From Methylobacterium mesophilicum (GTDB taxonomy: Bacteria > Pseudomonadota > Alphaproteobacteria > Rhizobiales > Beijerinckiaceae): DNA of 64,000 nucleotides. Below are positions 16,555 through 25,904 of the stretch, piece by piece. The stretch is taken from assembly GCF_022179445.1 (NCBI RefSeq), contig NZ_BPQU01000023.1:1-64000 (forward strand), read 5' to 3'. Every line of letters starts with the position of its first letter. The first letter of the stretch is position 1. Below the pieces are notes generated by a model, which saw only the letters and a program-made list of their open reading frames with translations, ran no database searches and was not told where the DNA came from. The position numbers were made by a program, and so were the translations under genes.

Positions 16555-18534
16555 ATGCTTCCCTTGGCGATATCCTCTGACCACGCGGCGTTGCTCGACC
16601 GTATCCCGGAGCCTGCGGCGCTTCGGCAGCTTCCCGAATCCGAGTTGCAGGCGGTGGCGGACGCGGTGCGGGCCGAGATGATCGACGCGGTGTCGATCAC
16701 CGGCGGCCATCTCGGCTCCGGGCTCGGCGTGGTCGAGCTCACGGTCGCCCTGCACCACGTGTTCGACACCCCCGACGACCGCATCGTCTGGGACGTCGGC
16801 CACCAGTGCTACCCGCACAAGATCCTGACCGGGCGCCGCGACCGCATCCGGACGCTGCGCCAGGGGGGCGGCCTGTCCGGCTTCACCAAGCGCTCCGAGA
16901 GCGCCTACGACCCGTTCGGCGCCGCCCATTCCTCGACCTCGATCTCGGCCGCGCTCGGCATGGCGGTCGCCCGCGACCTCGACGCCGACGCCGCCAAGGC
17001 CAAGGGCCGGACACCTAAGCGCCGCAACGCCATCGCGGTGATCGGCGACGGCTCGATGTCGGCCGGCATGGCCTACGAGGCCATGAACAACGCCGGCGCC
17101 CTGCATTCGCGCCTGATCGTCATCCTCAACGACAACGACATGTCGATCGCCCCGCCGGTCGGCGCGATGTCGGGCTATCTCGCTCGCCTGGCCTCGGGCG
17201 GCACCTACCAGTCCCTGCGCGAGACCGCCAAGCAGCTCGGCAAGCTTCTACCCAAGGCGCTCTACCAGCGCGCGGCGGCCGCCGAAGAGTACGCCCGCTC
17301 CCTGGTGGTGGGCGGCGGCACGATGTTCGAGGAGATGGGTTTTCACTATGTCGGCCCGGTCGACGGGCACAACCTCGACCAGCTGCTGCCCGTCCTGAAG
17401 AACGTCCGCGACGCCGAGCACGGCCCGATCCTGCTCCACGTCGTCACCCGCAAGGGCAAGGGCTACGCCCCGGCCGAGGCCTCGGCCGACCGCTACCACG
17501 GCGTGGTCAAGTTCGACGTGGTCTCGGGGGTCCAGGCGAAGGCCAAGCCCAACGCGCCGGCCTACACAAGGGTGTTCGGCGAGAGCCTGATCAAGGCGGC
17601 CGACGCCGACGACAAGGTCGTGGCGATCACCGCGGCGATGCCGGGCGGCACCGGCATCGATCTCTTTGGGAAAGCCCACCCCGAAAAAACCTTCGACGTC
17701 GGCATCGCCGAGCAGCACGCGGTGACGTTTGCCGGCGGCTTGGCCACCGAGGGCTACCGGCCGTTCGTGGCGATCTACTCGACCTTCCTGCAGCGGGCCT
17801 ACGACCAGGTCGTGCACGACGTGGCGCTGCAGAACCTGCCGGTGCGGTTCTGCCTGGACCGGGCCGGGCTGGTCGGCGCGGACGGGGCGACGCATGCCGG
17901 CGCGTTCGACCTGGCGTACCTGTGCTGCCTGCCGAACATGACCGTGATGGCGGCCTCCGACGAGGCCGAGCTGGTGCACATGGTGGCGACGGCGCACGCC
18001 CATGACAGCGGCCCGATCGCTCTGCGCTACCCGCGCGGCGAGGGCGTCGGCGTCGAATTGCCGGAGCGGGGCGACGTCCTGGCGATCGGCAAGGGCCGGA
18101 TGGTCCGCCAGGACCCGGAGGCGCGGGTGGCGATCCTGTCGCTGGGCACGCGGCTGTCGGAGGCCTTGAAGGCGGCGGATACACTCTCGGAGCAGGGCGT
18201 GGCGGTGAGCGTGGCGGATGCGCGCTTTGCCAAGCCGCTGGACGAGGCGCTGATCCTGGACCTGGCGCAGAGCCACGAGGTTCTGATCACCATCGAGGAG
18301 GGCTCGCGCGGCGGGTTCGGGGCGATGGTGCTGCACCTCTTGTCCGAGAAGGGTGCGCTGGATGCCGGGCGCGTCCGGGTGCGGACCCTGACGCTGCCGG
18401 ACCTGTACCAGGACCACGACAGCCCGGAGAAGATGTACGCCGAGGCCGGCCTCGACGCCGCAACCATCGTCAAGACCGCGCTGGCCACCCTGCCGGAGCG
18501 CAAGGAAGGCCGCTCGCGCCTGCGCCTGGCCTGA
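16555..18534 (+). CDS. dxs: 1-deoxy-D-xylulose-5-phosphate synthase
   Basis: Dxs condenses pyruvate and glyceraldehyde-3-phosphate to DXP using thiamine diphosphate, the entry step of the MEP isoprenoid pathway. The 659-residue protein has the transketolase-like signatures GHLGSGLGVVELTVALHHVF, the TPP-binding GDGSMSAGMAYEAMNNAG, VGPVDGHN, and the catalytic-Glu region VGIAEQHAVTFAGGLA. The frame opens upstream at 16468, but the ATG at 16555 gives family length. Hopanoid genes start 350 bp downstream in the same direction, so isoprenoid precursor supply and use are adjacent. Confidence 0.95.
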   Translation: MLPLAISSDHAALLDRIPEPAALRQLPESELQAVADAVRAEMIDAVSITGGHLGSGLGVVELTVALHHVFDTPDDRIVWDVGHQCYPHKILTGRRDRIRTLRQGGGLSGFTKRSESAYDPFGAAHSSTSISAALGMAVARDLDADAAKAKGRTPKRRNAIAVIGDGSMSAGMAYEAMNNAGALHSRLIVILNDNDMSIAPPVGAMSGYLARLASGGTYQSLRETAKQLGKLLPKALYQRAAAAEEYARSLVVGGGTMFEEMGFHYVGPVDGHNLDQLLPVLKNVRDAEHGPILLHVVTRKGKGYAPAEASADRYHGVVKFDVVSGVQAKAKPNAPAYTRVFGESLIKAADADDKVVAITAAMPGGTGIDLFGKAHPEKTFDVGIAEQHAVTFAGGLATEGYRPFVAIYSTFLQRAYDQVVHDVALQNLPVRFCLDRAGLVGADGATHAGAFDLAYLCCLPNMTVMAASDEAELVHMVATAHAHDSGPIALRYPRGEGVGVELPERGDVLAIGKGRMVRQDPEARVAILSLGTRLSEALKAADTLSEQGVAVSVADARFAKPLDEALILDLAQSHEVLITIEEGSRGGFGAMVLHLLSEKGALDAGRVRVRTLTLPDLYQDHDSPEKMYAEAGLDAATIVKTALATLPERKEGRSRLRLA

Positions 18535-18885
18535 TCCAGGCCGGGTGCGACGTGACAAGGCAGCTTTCCGGGGCGCGTTGTCTGCGGATTAGCGAGACGT
18601 GGCAGTGCCGCATCGCGGCGATTCCTGTGCTGGGTCCCGGATCAGGTTCCGCTGCGCTCCACCTGTCCGGGAAAGGGGTGGTGCAGGGTCGAACGCGACG
18701 CCTTTTCCCGGGCGCATGGAGCGTCAGCGGAATGCGACCCGGGATCCAGCATGATGAGTGCCGCGCAGCGGCTCCGAGCAAACCGATTCTACCCCTCGCT
18801 TGCCGCTCAGGCGGTTCGATGACACAAGCGCGGCGCGGCGGGGTCCCCCGCCCGCGCCGGCATTCCGCAACGCTTTAGACACGCG
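18535..18885. other. dxs-hpnA intergenic region
   Basis: The 351-bp gap contains a long imperfect palindrome (18628-18751) and, downstream of it, the presumed hpn operon promoter. No gene is seen. Confidence 0.4.
18628..18751. repeat. Long imperfect hairpin between dxs and hpnA
   Basis: About 50-bp arms (beginning tgctgggtcccgg and ending ccgggatccagca) are imperfect inverted copies, both including an attccgctg/ttccgctg block and ctcca. It differs in sequence from the other two palindromic repeats in the window, so it is probably a second family. Confidence 0.65.
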
Positions 18886-19914
18886 ATGGTAGAGGCCACT
18901 TCCTCCGGCCCGTCCGAGGTCGGCCCCGTGCTGATCACCGGCGCGAGCGGGTTCCTCGGTTCAGCCCTGGTCGACGTGTTCCGCCGGGCCGGCTTCCCGG
19001 TGCGCATCCTCGTGCGCGCCACGAGCCCGCGCCGGAACCTGACCTGGACCGATGTCGAGATCGCCGAAGGGGACATGCGCGACCCTGCGGCCGTGGCCGC
19101 CGCCCTGCGCGGCCAGCGCTACCTGATCCACGCCGCGGCCGATTACCGGCTCTGGGCGCCGGATATGGAGGAGATCGTCTGCACCAACCGCGACGGCACC
19201 CGCCTGATGATGCGCGCGGCCCTCGATGCGGGCGTCGAGCGGGTGGTCTACACGTCGAGCGTCGCCACCATCAAGCCGCCGGCCGACGGGGTCACGCCCT
19301 CCGATGAGACCATGCCGCTGACGCCCGAGACGGCCATCGGCGCCTACAAGCGCAGCAAGGTCGTGGCCGAGCGCGTGGTCGAGGAGATGATCGCCCGGGA
19401 CGGGTTGCAGGCGGTGATCGTCAACCCGTCGACCCCGATCGGCCCCCGGGACGTGAAGCCGACGCCCACCGGCCGGATCATCCAGGAGGCGGCGCTGGGC
19501 AAGATGCCGGCCTTCGTGGATACCGGGCTGAACCTCGCCCATGTCGACGACGTGGCCCACGGCCACCTGCTGGCGCTCCGCAAGGGGCGGATCGGCGAGC
19601 GCTACATCCTGGGCGGCGAGGACGTGTTCCTGTCGCAGATGCTCGCCGACATCGCCGGCATGGTCGGTCGCAAGCCCCCGACCGTGAACCTGCCGCGGGC
19701 CGCGGTCTACCCGGTGGCGTTCTTCGCCCAGCTCGCCGCCCGGGTCACCGGCCGCCAGCCGTTCGCCACGATCGACGGCATCCGCATGTCCCGCTACCGG
19801 ATGTTTTTTTCCGACAAGAAGGCCCGGGCGGAGCTGGGCTATACGGCGCGGCCCTATCGCGAGGGCCTGTCCGACGCGATCGCGTGGTTCCGCCAGGCCG
19901 GGTATCTCGGATGA
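18886..19914 (+). CDS. hpnA: Hopanoid-associated sugar epimerase HpnA
   Basis: HpnA is a short-chain dehydrogenase-like protein found with hopanoid genes; its precise reaction is not settled. The 342-residue protein has GASGFLGSALVDVF as the Rossmann loop (residues 18-31), HAAADYRLWAPD (a hallmark of this family), YTSSVATI, and the catalytic YKRSK. It opens the hpn operon and overlaps hpnC by 4 nt (ATGA). In many bacteria hpnB, a glycosyltransferase, follows hpnA; here hpnC follows directly. Confidence 0.95.
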   Translation: MVEATSSGPSEVGPVLITGASGFLGSALVDVFRRAGFPVRILVRATSPRRNLTWTDVEIAEGDMRDPAAVAAALRGQRYLIHAAADYRLWAPDMEEIVCTNRDGTRLMMRAALDAGVERVVYTSSVATIKPPADGVTPSDETMPLTPETAIGAYKRSKVVAERVVEEMIARDGLQAVIVNPSTPIGPRDVKPTPTGRIIQEAALGKMPAFVDTGLNLAHVDDVAHGHLLALRKGRIGERYILGGEDVFLSQMLADIAGMVGRKPPTVNLPRAAVYPVAFFAQLAARVTGRQPFATIDGIRMSRYRMFFSDKKARAELGYTARPYREGLSDAIAWFRQAGYLG

Positions 19915-20807
19915 GCAAGCTCGACACCGCGACCGCGGCACGCTCCGGCAAGGGGCACCGCGACGAGAACTTTCCGGTCGCCTCGCACCTGATCCATCCG
20001 CGCCACCGCGGGGCGATCCTGGCGTTCTACAACTTCGTCCGCGCCGGCGACGACGTAGCCGACCACACGGAACTCGCGTCCGAGCGCAAGCTCGCGCTGC
20101 TCGACCAGCTGGCCGACGCGCTCACCGGCGCCGGCCCTTCCGACCCGGAGGCCGAGCCGCTCAAGCGCGAGCTCGCCGCCCGCGGCCTGCCGCCCCGCCA
20201 CGCGCTCGAACTCCTCGACGCGTTCCGGATGGACGCGCGCAAGAACCGTACGGCGAACTGGGACGAGCTGATCCACTATTGCCGCTATTCGGCGATGCCG
20301 GTCGGGCGCTTCGTCCTCGACGTCCACGGCGAGGATCCGGCCCGGGTCTATAAGGCCTCCGACGCGATCTGCGCGGCGCTCCAGATCATCAATCACCTCC
20401 AAGATTGCGGCAAGGATTTTTCGGGGCTCGACCGGGTCTACATCCCGCAGGACACGCTCGACCGGCACGGTGCGAGCATCGCGATGCTGGGTGCCCCCAA
20501 GGCGACCCCGCAGCTCCGGGCGGTGATCGCCGAGCTGGCGCAACGCTGCCTCGACCTCCTCGACGAGGGCTCGGCCCTGCCGGACCTGATCGACGACCTG
20601 CGGCTCTCCCTGGAGATCGCCGCGATCCACCGGCTCGCCGTGGTGCTCGCCAAGGGTCTGACCACGCGCGATCCGCTCTCGGACAAAGTCCATCACGGCA
20701 AGGCCGCCTTCGCCCTCACCGCGCTCGGCGGCGTCGCCGCCACCCTGGCGCGCCGGCCCTTCCGGGGCCGGATCGTGCGGGGCGCGGCTCAGGGAATCCG
20801 CTCGTGA
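19911..20807 (+). CDS. hpnC: Hydroxysqualene synthase HpnC
   Basis: HpnC converts presqualene diphosphate to hydroxysqualene in the three-step HpnCDE route to squalene. The 298-residue protein is a trans-isoprenyl diphosphate synthase-like fold. It has the first Asp-rich motif DDVAD at residues 47-51, preceded by FYNFVRAG, YCRYSAMPVGRFVLDVHG, and the second motif NHLQDCGKDFSGLDRVYIP. The start codon overlaps the hpnA stop, and its own stop overlaps the hpnD GTG. Confidence 0.95.
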   Translation: MSKLDTATAARSGKGHRDENFPVASHLIHPRHRGAILAFYNFVRAGDDVADHTELASERKLALLDQLADALTGAGPSDPEAEPLKRELAARGLPPRHALELLDAFRMDARKNRTANWDELIHYCRYSAMPVGRFVLDVHGEDPARVYKASDAICAALQIINHLQDCGKDFSGLDRVYIPQDTLDRHGASIAMLGAPKATPQLRAVIAELAQRCLDLLDEGSALPDLIDDLRLSLEIAAIHRLAVVLAKGLTTRDPLSDKVHHGKAAFALTALGGVAATLARRPFRGRIVRGAAQGIRS

Positions 20808-21655
20808 GCGCCACCGCGACCCCCATCACCGATCAGGACGCGGCCGCCCCGGCCCTGCCGGCCGCCGGCTCGTCGTTCTACACCGCCATGCGCCTGCTCC
20901 CGAAGGAGCGGCGCGAGGCGATGTATGCCGTCTACGCCTTCTGCCGCTCCGTCGACGACGTGGCCGACGATGGCGGGGCGCGGGCGGTGCGGCAGGTCGA
21001 GCTCGATCGCTGGCGCGCCGACATCGACGCCCTCTATGCCGGCCGTCCGGCCGCGCGGGTGCGCGACCTCGTCGAGCCGGTGCGCCGCTACGACCTGAAG
21101 CGCGAGGATTTCCAGGCGGTGATCGACGGCATGGCCATGGATGCCGTCGCGGACATCGTCGCTCCGGATGCCGAGACCCTCGACCTCTATTGCGACCGGG
21201 TGGCGAGCGCGGTCGGCCGCCTGTCGGTGCGGATCTTCGGCATGCCGGAGGCGGACGGGATCCGGCTCGCCTGGCACCAGGGCCGGGCGCTCCAGCTCAC
21301 CAACATCCTCCGGGACATCGACGAGGATGCCGAGCGCGGCCGCCTCTACCTGCCCCGCGAGAAGCTGGCCGCCATCGGGCTGGCCGATCCCACCCCGGCG
21401 CAGGCGGTCGGCCACCCGCGCATCGGGGAGGTCTGCATCTCGCTCGCGCGGGAGGCGGAGGATCATTACCAGGCGACCTGGGAGATCATCCGGCGCAGCC
21501 CCCGCAAGGCGACCAAGGCCGCCCGGCTGATGGCCGCCGCCTATCACCTCTACCTGAAGGCGGTGCTCGAGCGCGGCTGGGCGATGCCCCGCGCCCGGGT
21601 CAAGCCCGGCAAGCTGGCGCTGCTCGCCGTCGTCCTCCGGCACGGACTGGTCTGA
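20804..21655 (+). CDS. hpnD: Presqualene diphosphate synthase HpnD
   Basis: HpnD joins two farnesyl diphosphates into presqualene diphosphate. The protein has 283 residues from the GTG at 20804. Motifs are SFYTAMRLLPKERREAMYAV, YAFCRSVDDVADD, YCDRVASAVGRLSVRIFG, and LTNILRDIDEDAERGRLYLP with the second Asp-rich site. Four-nucleotide overlap with hpnC and one-nucleotide overlap with hpnE (TGATG) show tight coupling. Confidence 0.95.
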   Translation: MSATATPITDQDAAAPALPAAGSSFYTAMRLLPKERREAMYAVYAFCRSVDDVADDGGARAVRQVELDRWRADIDALYAGRPAARVRDLVEPVRRYDLKREDFQAVIDGMAMDAVADIVAPDAETLDLYCDRVASAVGRLSVRIFGMPEADGIRLAWHQGRALQLTNILRDIDEDAERGRLYLPREKLAAIGLADPTPAQAVGHPRIGEVCISLAREAEDHYQATWEIIRRSPRKATKAARLMAAAYHLYLKAVLERGWAMPRARVKPGKLALLAVVLRHGLV

Positions 21656-22971
21656 TGGGAACCGTCCACGTCGTCGGGGCCGGGCTGGCCGGCCTCTCCG
21701 CCGCCGTCGCGCTGGCCGAGACCGGTGCCCGGGTGGTGCTGCACGAGGCCGCCAAGCAGGCCGGCGGGCGCTGCCGTTCCTATTACGACCCGTCGCTGGG
21801 CCTGACGATCGACAACGGCAACCACCTGCTGCTGTCGGGCAACGCCGACGCCCTGGGCTTCCTCAAGACCGTCGGCGCCCCCGCCGACGCCCTCGCCGGA
21901 CCCGACGAGGCGGCGTTCGACTTCGCCGACCTGAAGACCGGCGAACGCTGGTGCCTGCGCCCCAATGCCGGGCGGCTGCCCTGGTGGGTGATGAGCCCGT
22001 CGCGCCGCGTCCCCGGCACCCGCGCCCGCGATTATCTCGCCCCGCTCGGAATCCTGCGCGCGGCCTCCGGCAAGCCCGAGGGCGCCGGGGGCACGATCGG
22101 CGACAGCATGGCCTGCGAGGGCGACCTCTACGCCCGGCTCTGGCACCCGGTCCTCCTGGCCGCGCTCAACACCGAGCCGCGGGACAGCGATGTCGGGCTG
22201 GCCGCCCGGATCCTGCGCGAGAGCCTCGGCGCCGGCGGCAAGGCCTGCCGCCCGCTGGTGGCGGTGGAGGGCCTGTCCTACGCCTTCGTGGACCCGGCCC
22301 TGCGCTACCTGAGCGCCCGCGGCTGCGAGATCCGCGTCGGCCGGCGCCTGCGCGGCCTCGACGGCGCCGACGGCCGAATCGGGCAGCTGCTGTTCTCCGA
22401 CGGCCCGGAGGCGATCGGCCCCGACGACGGAATCGTGCTCGCCCTGCCGCCCTGGGTCGCCCGGGAGGTGTTGCCGGGTCTCCTCGCCCCGGTGGAATTC
22501 CGATCTATCGTGAACGCGCATTTCGCCCTTGCACCGAAGCCCGGCGGCCCGCTGGTCCTCGGCGTCGTAAACGCCCTGACGGAGTGGCTTTTCGCCTATC
22601 CGGACCGGTACTCGGTGACGATTAGCGGTGCCGACCGGCTCCTCGACGTGCCCCGGGAAGACCTCGCCCGCCAGATCTGGGGTGAGATCGCACAGTTGTG
22701 CAGTCTTGCCCCGGAACTGCCCAGCTGGCAGATCGTAAAGGAGAAGCGTGCGACCTTCGCGGCGACGCCGGCCGAGGCCGCGCGTCGCTCGGGGGCCGAA
22801 ACCGCCTACGAGAATCTCGTCCTGGCAGGCGATTGGACCGCCACCGGTCTGCCATCGACGATCGAGGGAGCGATCCGTTCGGGCAAGACGGCCGCGCGTG
22901 CGCTGCGTCACGGATCGTCCGTGCGCGGCGGGTTACGCGCGCCGGTATCGGGCGCATTGGGCGCCGCTTGA
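21655..22971 (+). CDS. hpnE: Hydroxysqualene dehydroxylase HpnE
   Basis: HpnE is an FAD-dependent amine-oxidase-family enzyme that reduces hydroxysqualene to squalene, the last step before cyclisation. The 438-residue protein starts with the dinucleotide-binding motif VVGAGLAGLSAAVALAETGA followed by LHEAAKQAGGRC. It ends with the FAD motif LAGDWTATGLPSTIEGAIRS. The start at 21655 is fixed by the TGATG overlap with hpnD. It lies 3 nt upstream of shc. Confidence 0.94.
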   Translation: MGTVHVVGAGLAGLSAAVALAETGARVVLHEAAKQAGGRCRSYYDPSLGLTIDNGNHLLLSGNADALGFLKTVGAPADALAGPDEAAFDFADLKTGERWCLRPNAGRLPWWVMSPSRRVPGTRARDYLAPLGILRAASGKPEGAGGTIGDSMACEGDLYARLWHPVLLAALNTEPRDSDVGLAARILRESLGAGGKACRPLVAVEGLSYAFVDPALRYLSARGCEIRVGRRLRGLDGADGRIGQLLFSDGPEAIGPDDGIVLALPPWVAREVLPGLLAPVEFRSIVNAHFALAPKPGGPLVLGVVNALTEWLFAYPDRYSVTISGADRLLDVPREDLARQIWGEIAQLCSLAPELPSWQIVKEKRATFAATPAEAARRSGAETAYENLVLAGDWTATGLPSTIEGAIRSGKTAARALRHGSSVRGGLRAPVSGALGAA

Positions 22972-22974
22972 GGC

Positions 22975-25011
22975 ATGGCGGCCGCAACGCAGCGGCCGTT
23001 CGAGGCGAGGACCATGAGAGAGGCCGTAAGCAAGGTCGAGCCGCTTCAGCGCTCGAAGACCCAGGGGATCTCGCTCGACGACGTCGAGCGCGGCGTGGCG
23101 CAGGCGACGCGCGCGCTGATCAACCTGGCGCACGACGACGGGCATATCTGCTTCGAACTCGAGGCCGATGCCACGATTCCGTCCGAATACGTCCTGTTCC
23201 ACCACTTCCGCGGCACGCCCGTGCCCGAAGGCCTCGAGGCCAAGATCGGCAACTACCTGCGCCGCACCCAAGGCCGGCACGGCGGCTGGGCCCTCGTCCA
23301 CGAGGGGCCGTTCGACATGAGCTGCACGGTCAAGGCGTATTTCGCCCTCAAGATGATCGGCGAGGACATCGAGGCGCCGTACATGCGCCGGGCCCGGGAG
23401 GCGATCCTGTCCCGCGGCGGCGCGGCCAACGCCAACGTCTTCACCCGCTTCATGCTGGCGCTCTACGGTGAGGTGCCCTGGCGCGCCGTGCCGGTGATGC
23501 CCGTGGAGGTGATGTTCCTGCCGAAGTGGTTCCCGTTCCACCTCGACAAGATCAGCTACTGGGCTCGCACCACCGTGGTGCCGCTGTTCGTGCTCCAGGC
23601 GACCAAGCCGCGCGCCCGCAACCCGCGCGGGATCAGCGTCCAGGAGCTGTTCATCACGCCGCCCGAGAGCGTCCGCACCTGGCCGGGCTCCCCGCACGCG
23701 ACTTGGCCGTGGACGCCGATCTTCGGCTTCATCGACCGGATGCTGCAGCTGGTCGAGGACCGCCTGCCGCGCAAGAGCCGCCAGCGCGCCATGGAGAAGG
23801 CCCGCGCCTGGGTCAGCGAGCGCCTGAACGGCGAGGATGGCCTGGGGGCGATCTTCCCCGCCATGGTCAACTCGGTGCTGATGTACGAGGTGATGGGCTA
23901 CCGCCCCGATCACCCGCAGGTCCGCGTCGCCTGCGACGCCATCGAGAAGCTGGTGGTCGAGAAGGCCGACGAGGCCTACGTCCAGCCCTGCGTCTCCCCG
24001 GTCTGGGATACGGCGCTGGCCGCGCACGCCCTCCTGGAGGCCGGCAGCCCCGAGGCCGAGGCCCAGGCCCGCGCCGGGCTCGACTGGCTGAAGCCCCGCC
24101 AGGTGCTCGACATCGTCGGCGACTGGGCGGCGCGCAAGCCGAAGGTCCGCCCCGGCGGCTGGGCCTTCCAGTACGCCAACGCGCACTACCCCGATCTCGA
24201 CGACACCGCCGTGGTGGTGATGGCCATGGACCGGGCCATGCACCAGCACGGGCTGGTCGCCGGCATGCCGGACTACAAGGCCTCGATCGCCCGCGCCCGG
24301 GAATGGGTCGAGGGCCTGCAGTCGCAGGACGGCGGCTGGGCGGCGTTCGACGCCGACAACAACCACATGTACCTCAACCACATCCCGTTCTCCGACCACG
24401 GCGCGCTGCTCGACCCGCCGACCGCGGACGTCACCGCCCGCGTGGTCGGGATGCTGGCGCAGCTCGGCGAGACCCGGGAGACCTCCCGGGCGCTCGACCG
24501 CGGCGTGAACTACCTGCTCAACGACCAAGAGGAGGACGGCTCCTGGTACGGCCGCTGGGGCATGAACTTCATCTACGGCACCTGGTCGGTGCTGTGCGCT
24601 CTCAACGCCGCGGGGGTCGATTCCGCCGATCCGCGGATCCAGCGCTCGGTGTCCTGGCTGATCCGGATCCAGAACCCGGATGGCGGCTGGGGCGAGGACG
24701 CCTCGTCCTACAAGATCGATCCGGCCTTCGAGGCGGGCTCGTCCACGGCCTCGCAGACCGCCTGGGCGCTGCTGGCCCTGATGGCGGCCGGCGCGGTCGA
24801 CGACCCGGCCGTGACCCGCGGCATCAACTTCCTGACCCGCACGCAGGGCGCGGACGGATTCTGGAACGAGGAGCGCTACACCGCCACGGGCTTCCCGCGG
24901 GTGTTCTACCTGCGGTACCATGGCTACCCGAAGTTCTTCCCGCTCTGGGCGATGGCGCGGTTCCGCAACCTGAAGCGCACCAACAGCCGGCGCGTCCAGT
25001 TCGGCATGTGA
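22975..25011 (+). CDS. shc: Squalene-hopene cyclase
   Basis: This monotopic membrane enzyme cyclises squalene to hopene and hopanol, the core of hopanoids. The 678-residue protein shows the catalytic DXDD as DLDDT at residues 407-411, and multiple QW-type repeats (QGRHGGWALVHEG, QSQDGGWAAFDAD, QNPDGGWGEDASS, QGADGFWNEERYT). The GTWSVL and YHGYPKFFPLWAMARF segments are typical of bacterial cyclases. A later Met (MREAVSKVE, residue 14) is an alternative start. It is translationally linked to hpnE upstream and overlaps the hpnG frame downstream. Confidence 0.97.
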   Translation: MAAATQRPFEARTMREAVSKVEPLQRSKTQGISLDDVERGVAQATRALINLAHDDGHICFELEADATIPSEYVLFHHFRGTPVPEGLEAKIGNYLRRTQGRHGGWALVHEGPFDMSCTVKAYFALKMIGEDIEAPYMRRAREAILSRGGAANANVFTRFMLALYGEVPWRAVPVMPVEVMFLPKWFPFHLDKISYWARTTVVPLFVLQATKPRARNPRGISVQELFITPPESVRTWPGSPHATWPWTPIFGFIDRMLQLVEDRLPRKSRQRAMEKARAWVSERLNGEDGLGAIFPAMVNSVLMYEVMGYRPDHPQVRVACDAIEKLVVEKADEAYVQPCVSPVWDTALAAHALLEAGSPEAEAQARAGLDWLKPRQVLDIVGDWAARKPKVRPGGWAFQYANAHYPDLDDTAVVVMAMDRAMHQHGLVAGMPDYKASIARAREWVEGLQSQDGGWAAFDADNNHMYLNHIPFSDHGALLDPPTADVTARVVGMLAQLGETRETSRALDRGVNYLLNDQEEDGSWYGRWGMNFIYGTWSVLCALNAAGVDSADPRIQRSVSWLIRIQNPDGGWGEDASSYKIDPAFEAGSSTASQTAWALLALMAAGAVDDPAVTRGINFLTRTQGADGFWNEERYTATGFPRVFYLRYHGYPKFFPLWAMARFRNLKRTNSRRVQFGM

Positions 25012-25904
25012 CGCGCCCGGCGCCGACCTTCGGGCCGGCGCCACCGTTCGGGACGACGCCGGAGCGGATCGCAAGAGTCCTTCCGCCCGCGAACCCCGGT
25101 ATTGCGAACGTGGCTTCCTCCGACGACGATCCCGCGGCGCCGGCACCCCGGCGCTCGCGGCTCCTTGCGGAGCTCGCCGGACTGGTCCACCAGCGCGCGA
25201 TGATCGATCCTGCCGCGCCCGTCCTCGCCGTCACCGGTCTCGCCCGCGAGCGCCGCCTCGCGGCCGGGGAGGGGGTCGAGGCGGTCGGTGCCGGCGGCAA
25301 CCCGCACCGCCTGCGCCAGCTCCTCGACGCGCGCCCGCAGCCCGGCTGCCGGGCGGTGATCAGCTTCGGCATCGCGGGCGGCCTCGACCCGTCCCTGAAG
25401 CCCGGCGACGTGGTGGTGGGTACCGGGGTCATCGGCGAGGAAGGCCGGCGCGCCGCCGACCTCGATCTCTCCGCCACGCTGCTCAACGCCCTGGCGGGCA
25501 TCGGTCCCCGGGTCATCCCGGCCGACCTCGCGGGGGTCGACACCGCCGTTCTCGGGGTCGACGGCAAGGCGGACCTGCGCGCCCTGACCGGCGCCGCCGC
25601 CGTCGACATGGAATCCCACGTCGCCGCCGCCTTCGCGGGCCGCCACGGCCTGCCCTTCGCGGCCCTCCGGGTGGTCTGCGACCCCGCCAACCAGGCGCTT
25701 CCGGCCTTTGCCGCAGAGGCGCTCACCCCGGACGGCGAGCCCGACATCGCCGCGGTGTTTTTCGCTTTTGCCCGGGGTAGGGCGCGGCTCGGCGACCTGA
25801 TGCGGTTGGCCCGTGATTCGAACGCGGCGTTCGCGGCCTTGGGCAAGTGCCGCACGCGGTTGGGACCGGGGCTCGGGATTCCGGTACCGATCACCCAAGC
25901 CTGA
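25008..25904 (+). CDS. hpnG: Hopanoid-associated nucleosidase/phosphorylase HpnG
   Basis: HpnG removes adenine from adenosylhopane, giving ribosylhopane for extended hopanoids. The nucleoside-phosphorylase-like domain is visible: LAVTGLARERRLAAGEGV, VISFGIAGGLDPSLKPGDVVVG, and VDMESHVAAAFAGRHGLPFA with the substrate-contacting Glu. The frame opens with GTG at 25008, overlapping the shc stop, but the first about 60 residues are Pro/Ala-rich and look non-domain. GTG at 25110 or ATG at 25200 may be the real start. It overlaps a convergent low-GC gene by 14 nt. hpnH, the usual partner, is not in the window. Confidence 0.85.
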   Translation: MTRPAPTFGPAPPFGTTPERIARVLPPANPGIANVASSDDDPAAPAPRRSRLLAELAGLVHQRAMIDPAAPVLAVTGLARERRLAAGEGVEAVGAGGNPHRLRQLLDARPQPGCRAVISFGIAGGLDPSLKPGDVVVGTGVIGEEGRRAADLDLSATLLNALAGIGPRVIPADLAGVDTAVLGVDGKADLRALTGAAAVDMESHVAAAFAGRHGLPFAALRVVCDPANQALPAFAAEALTPDGEPDIAAVFFAFARGRARLGDLMRLARDSNAAFAALGKCRTRLGPGLGIPVPITQA

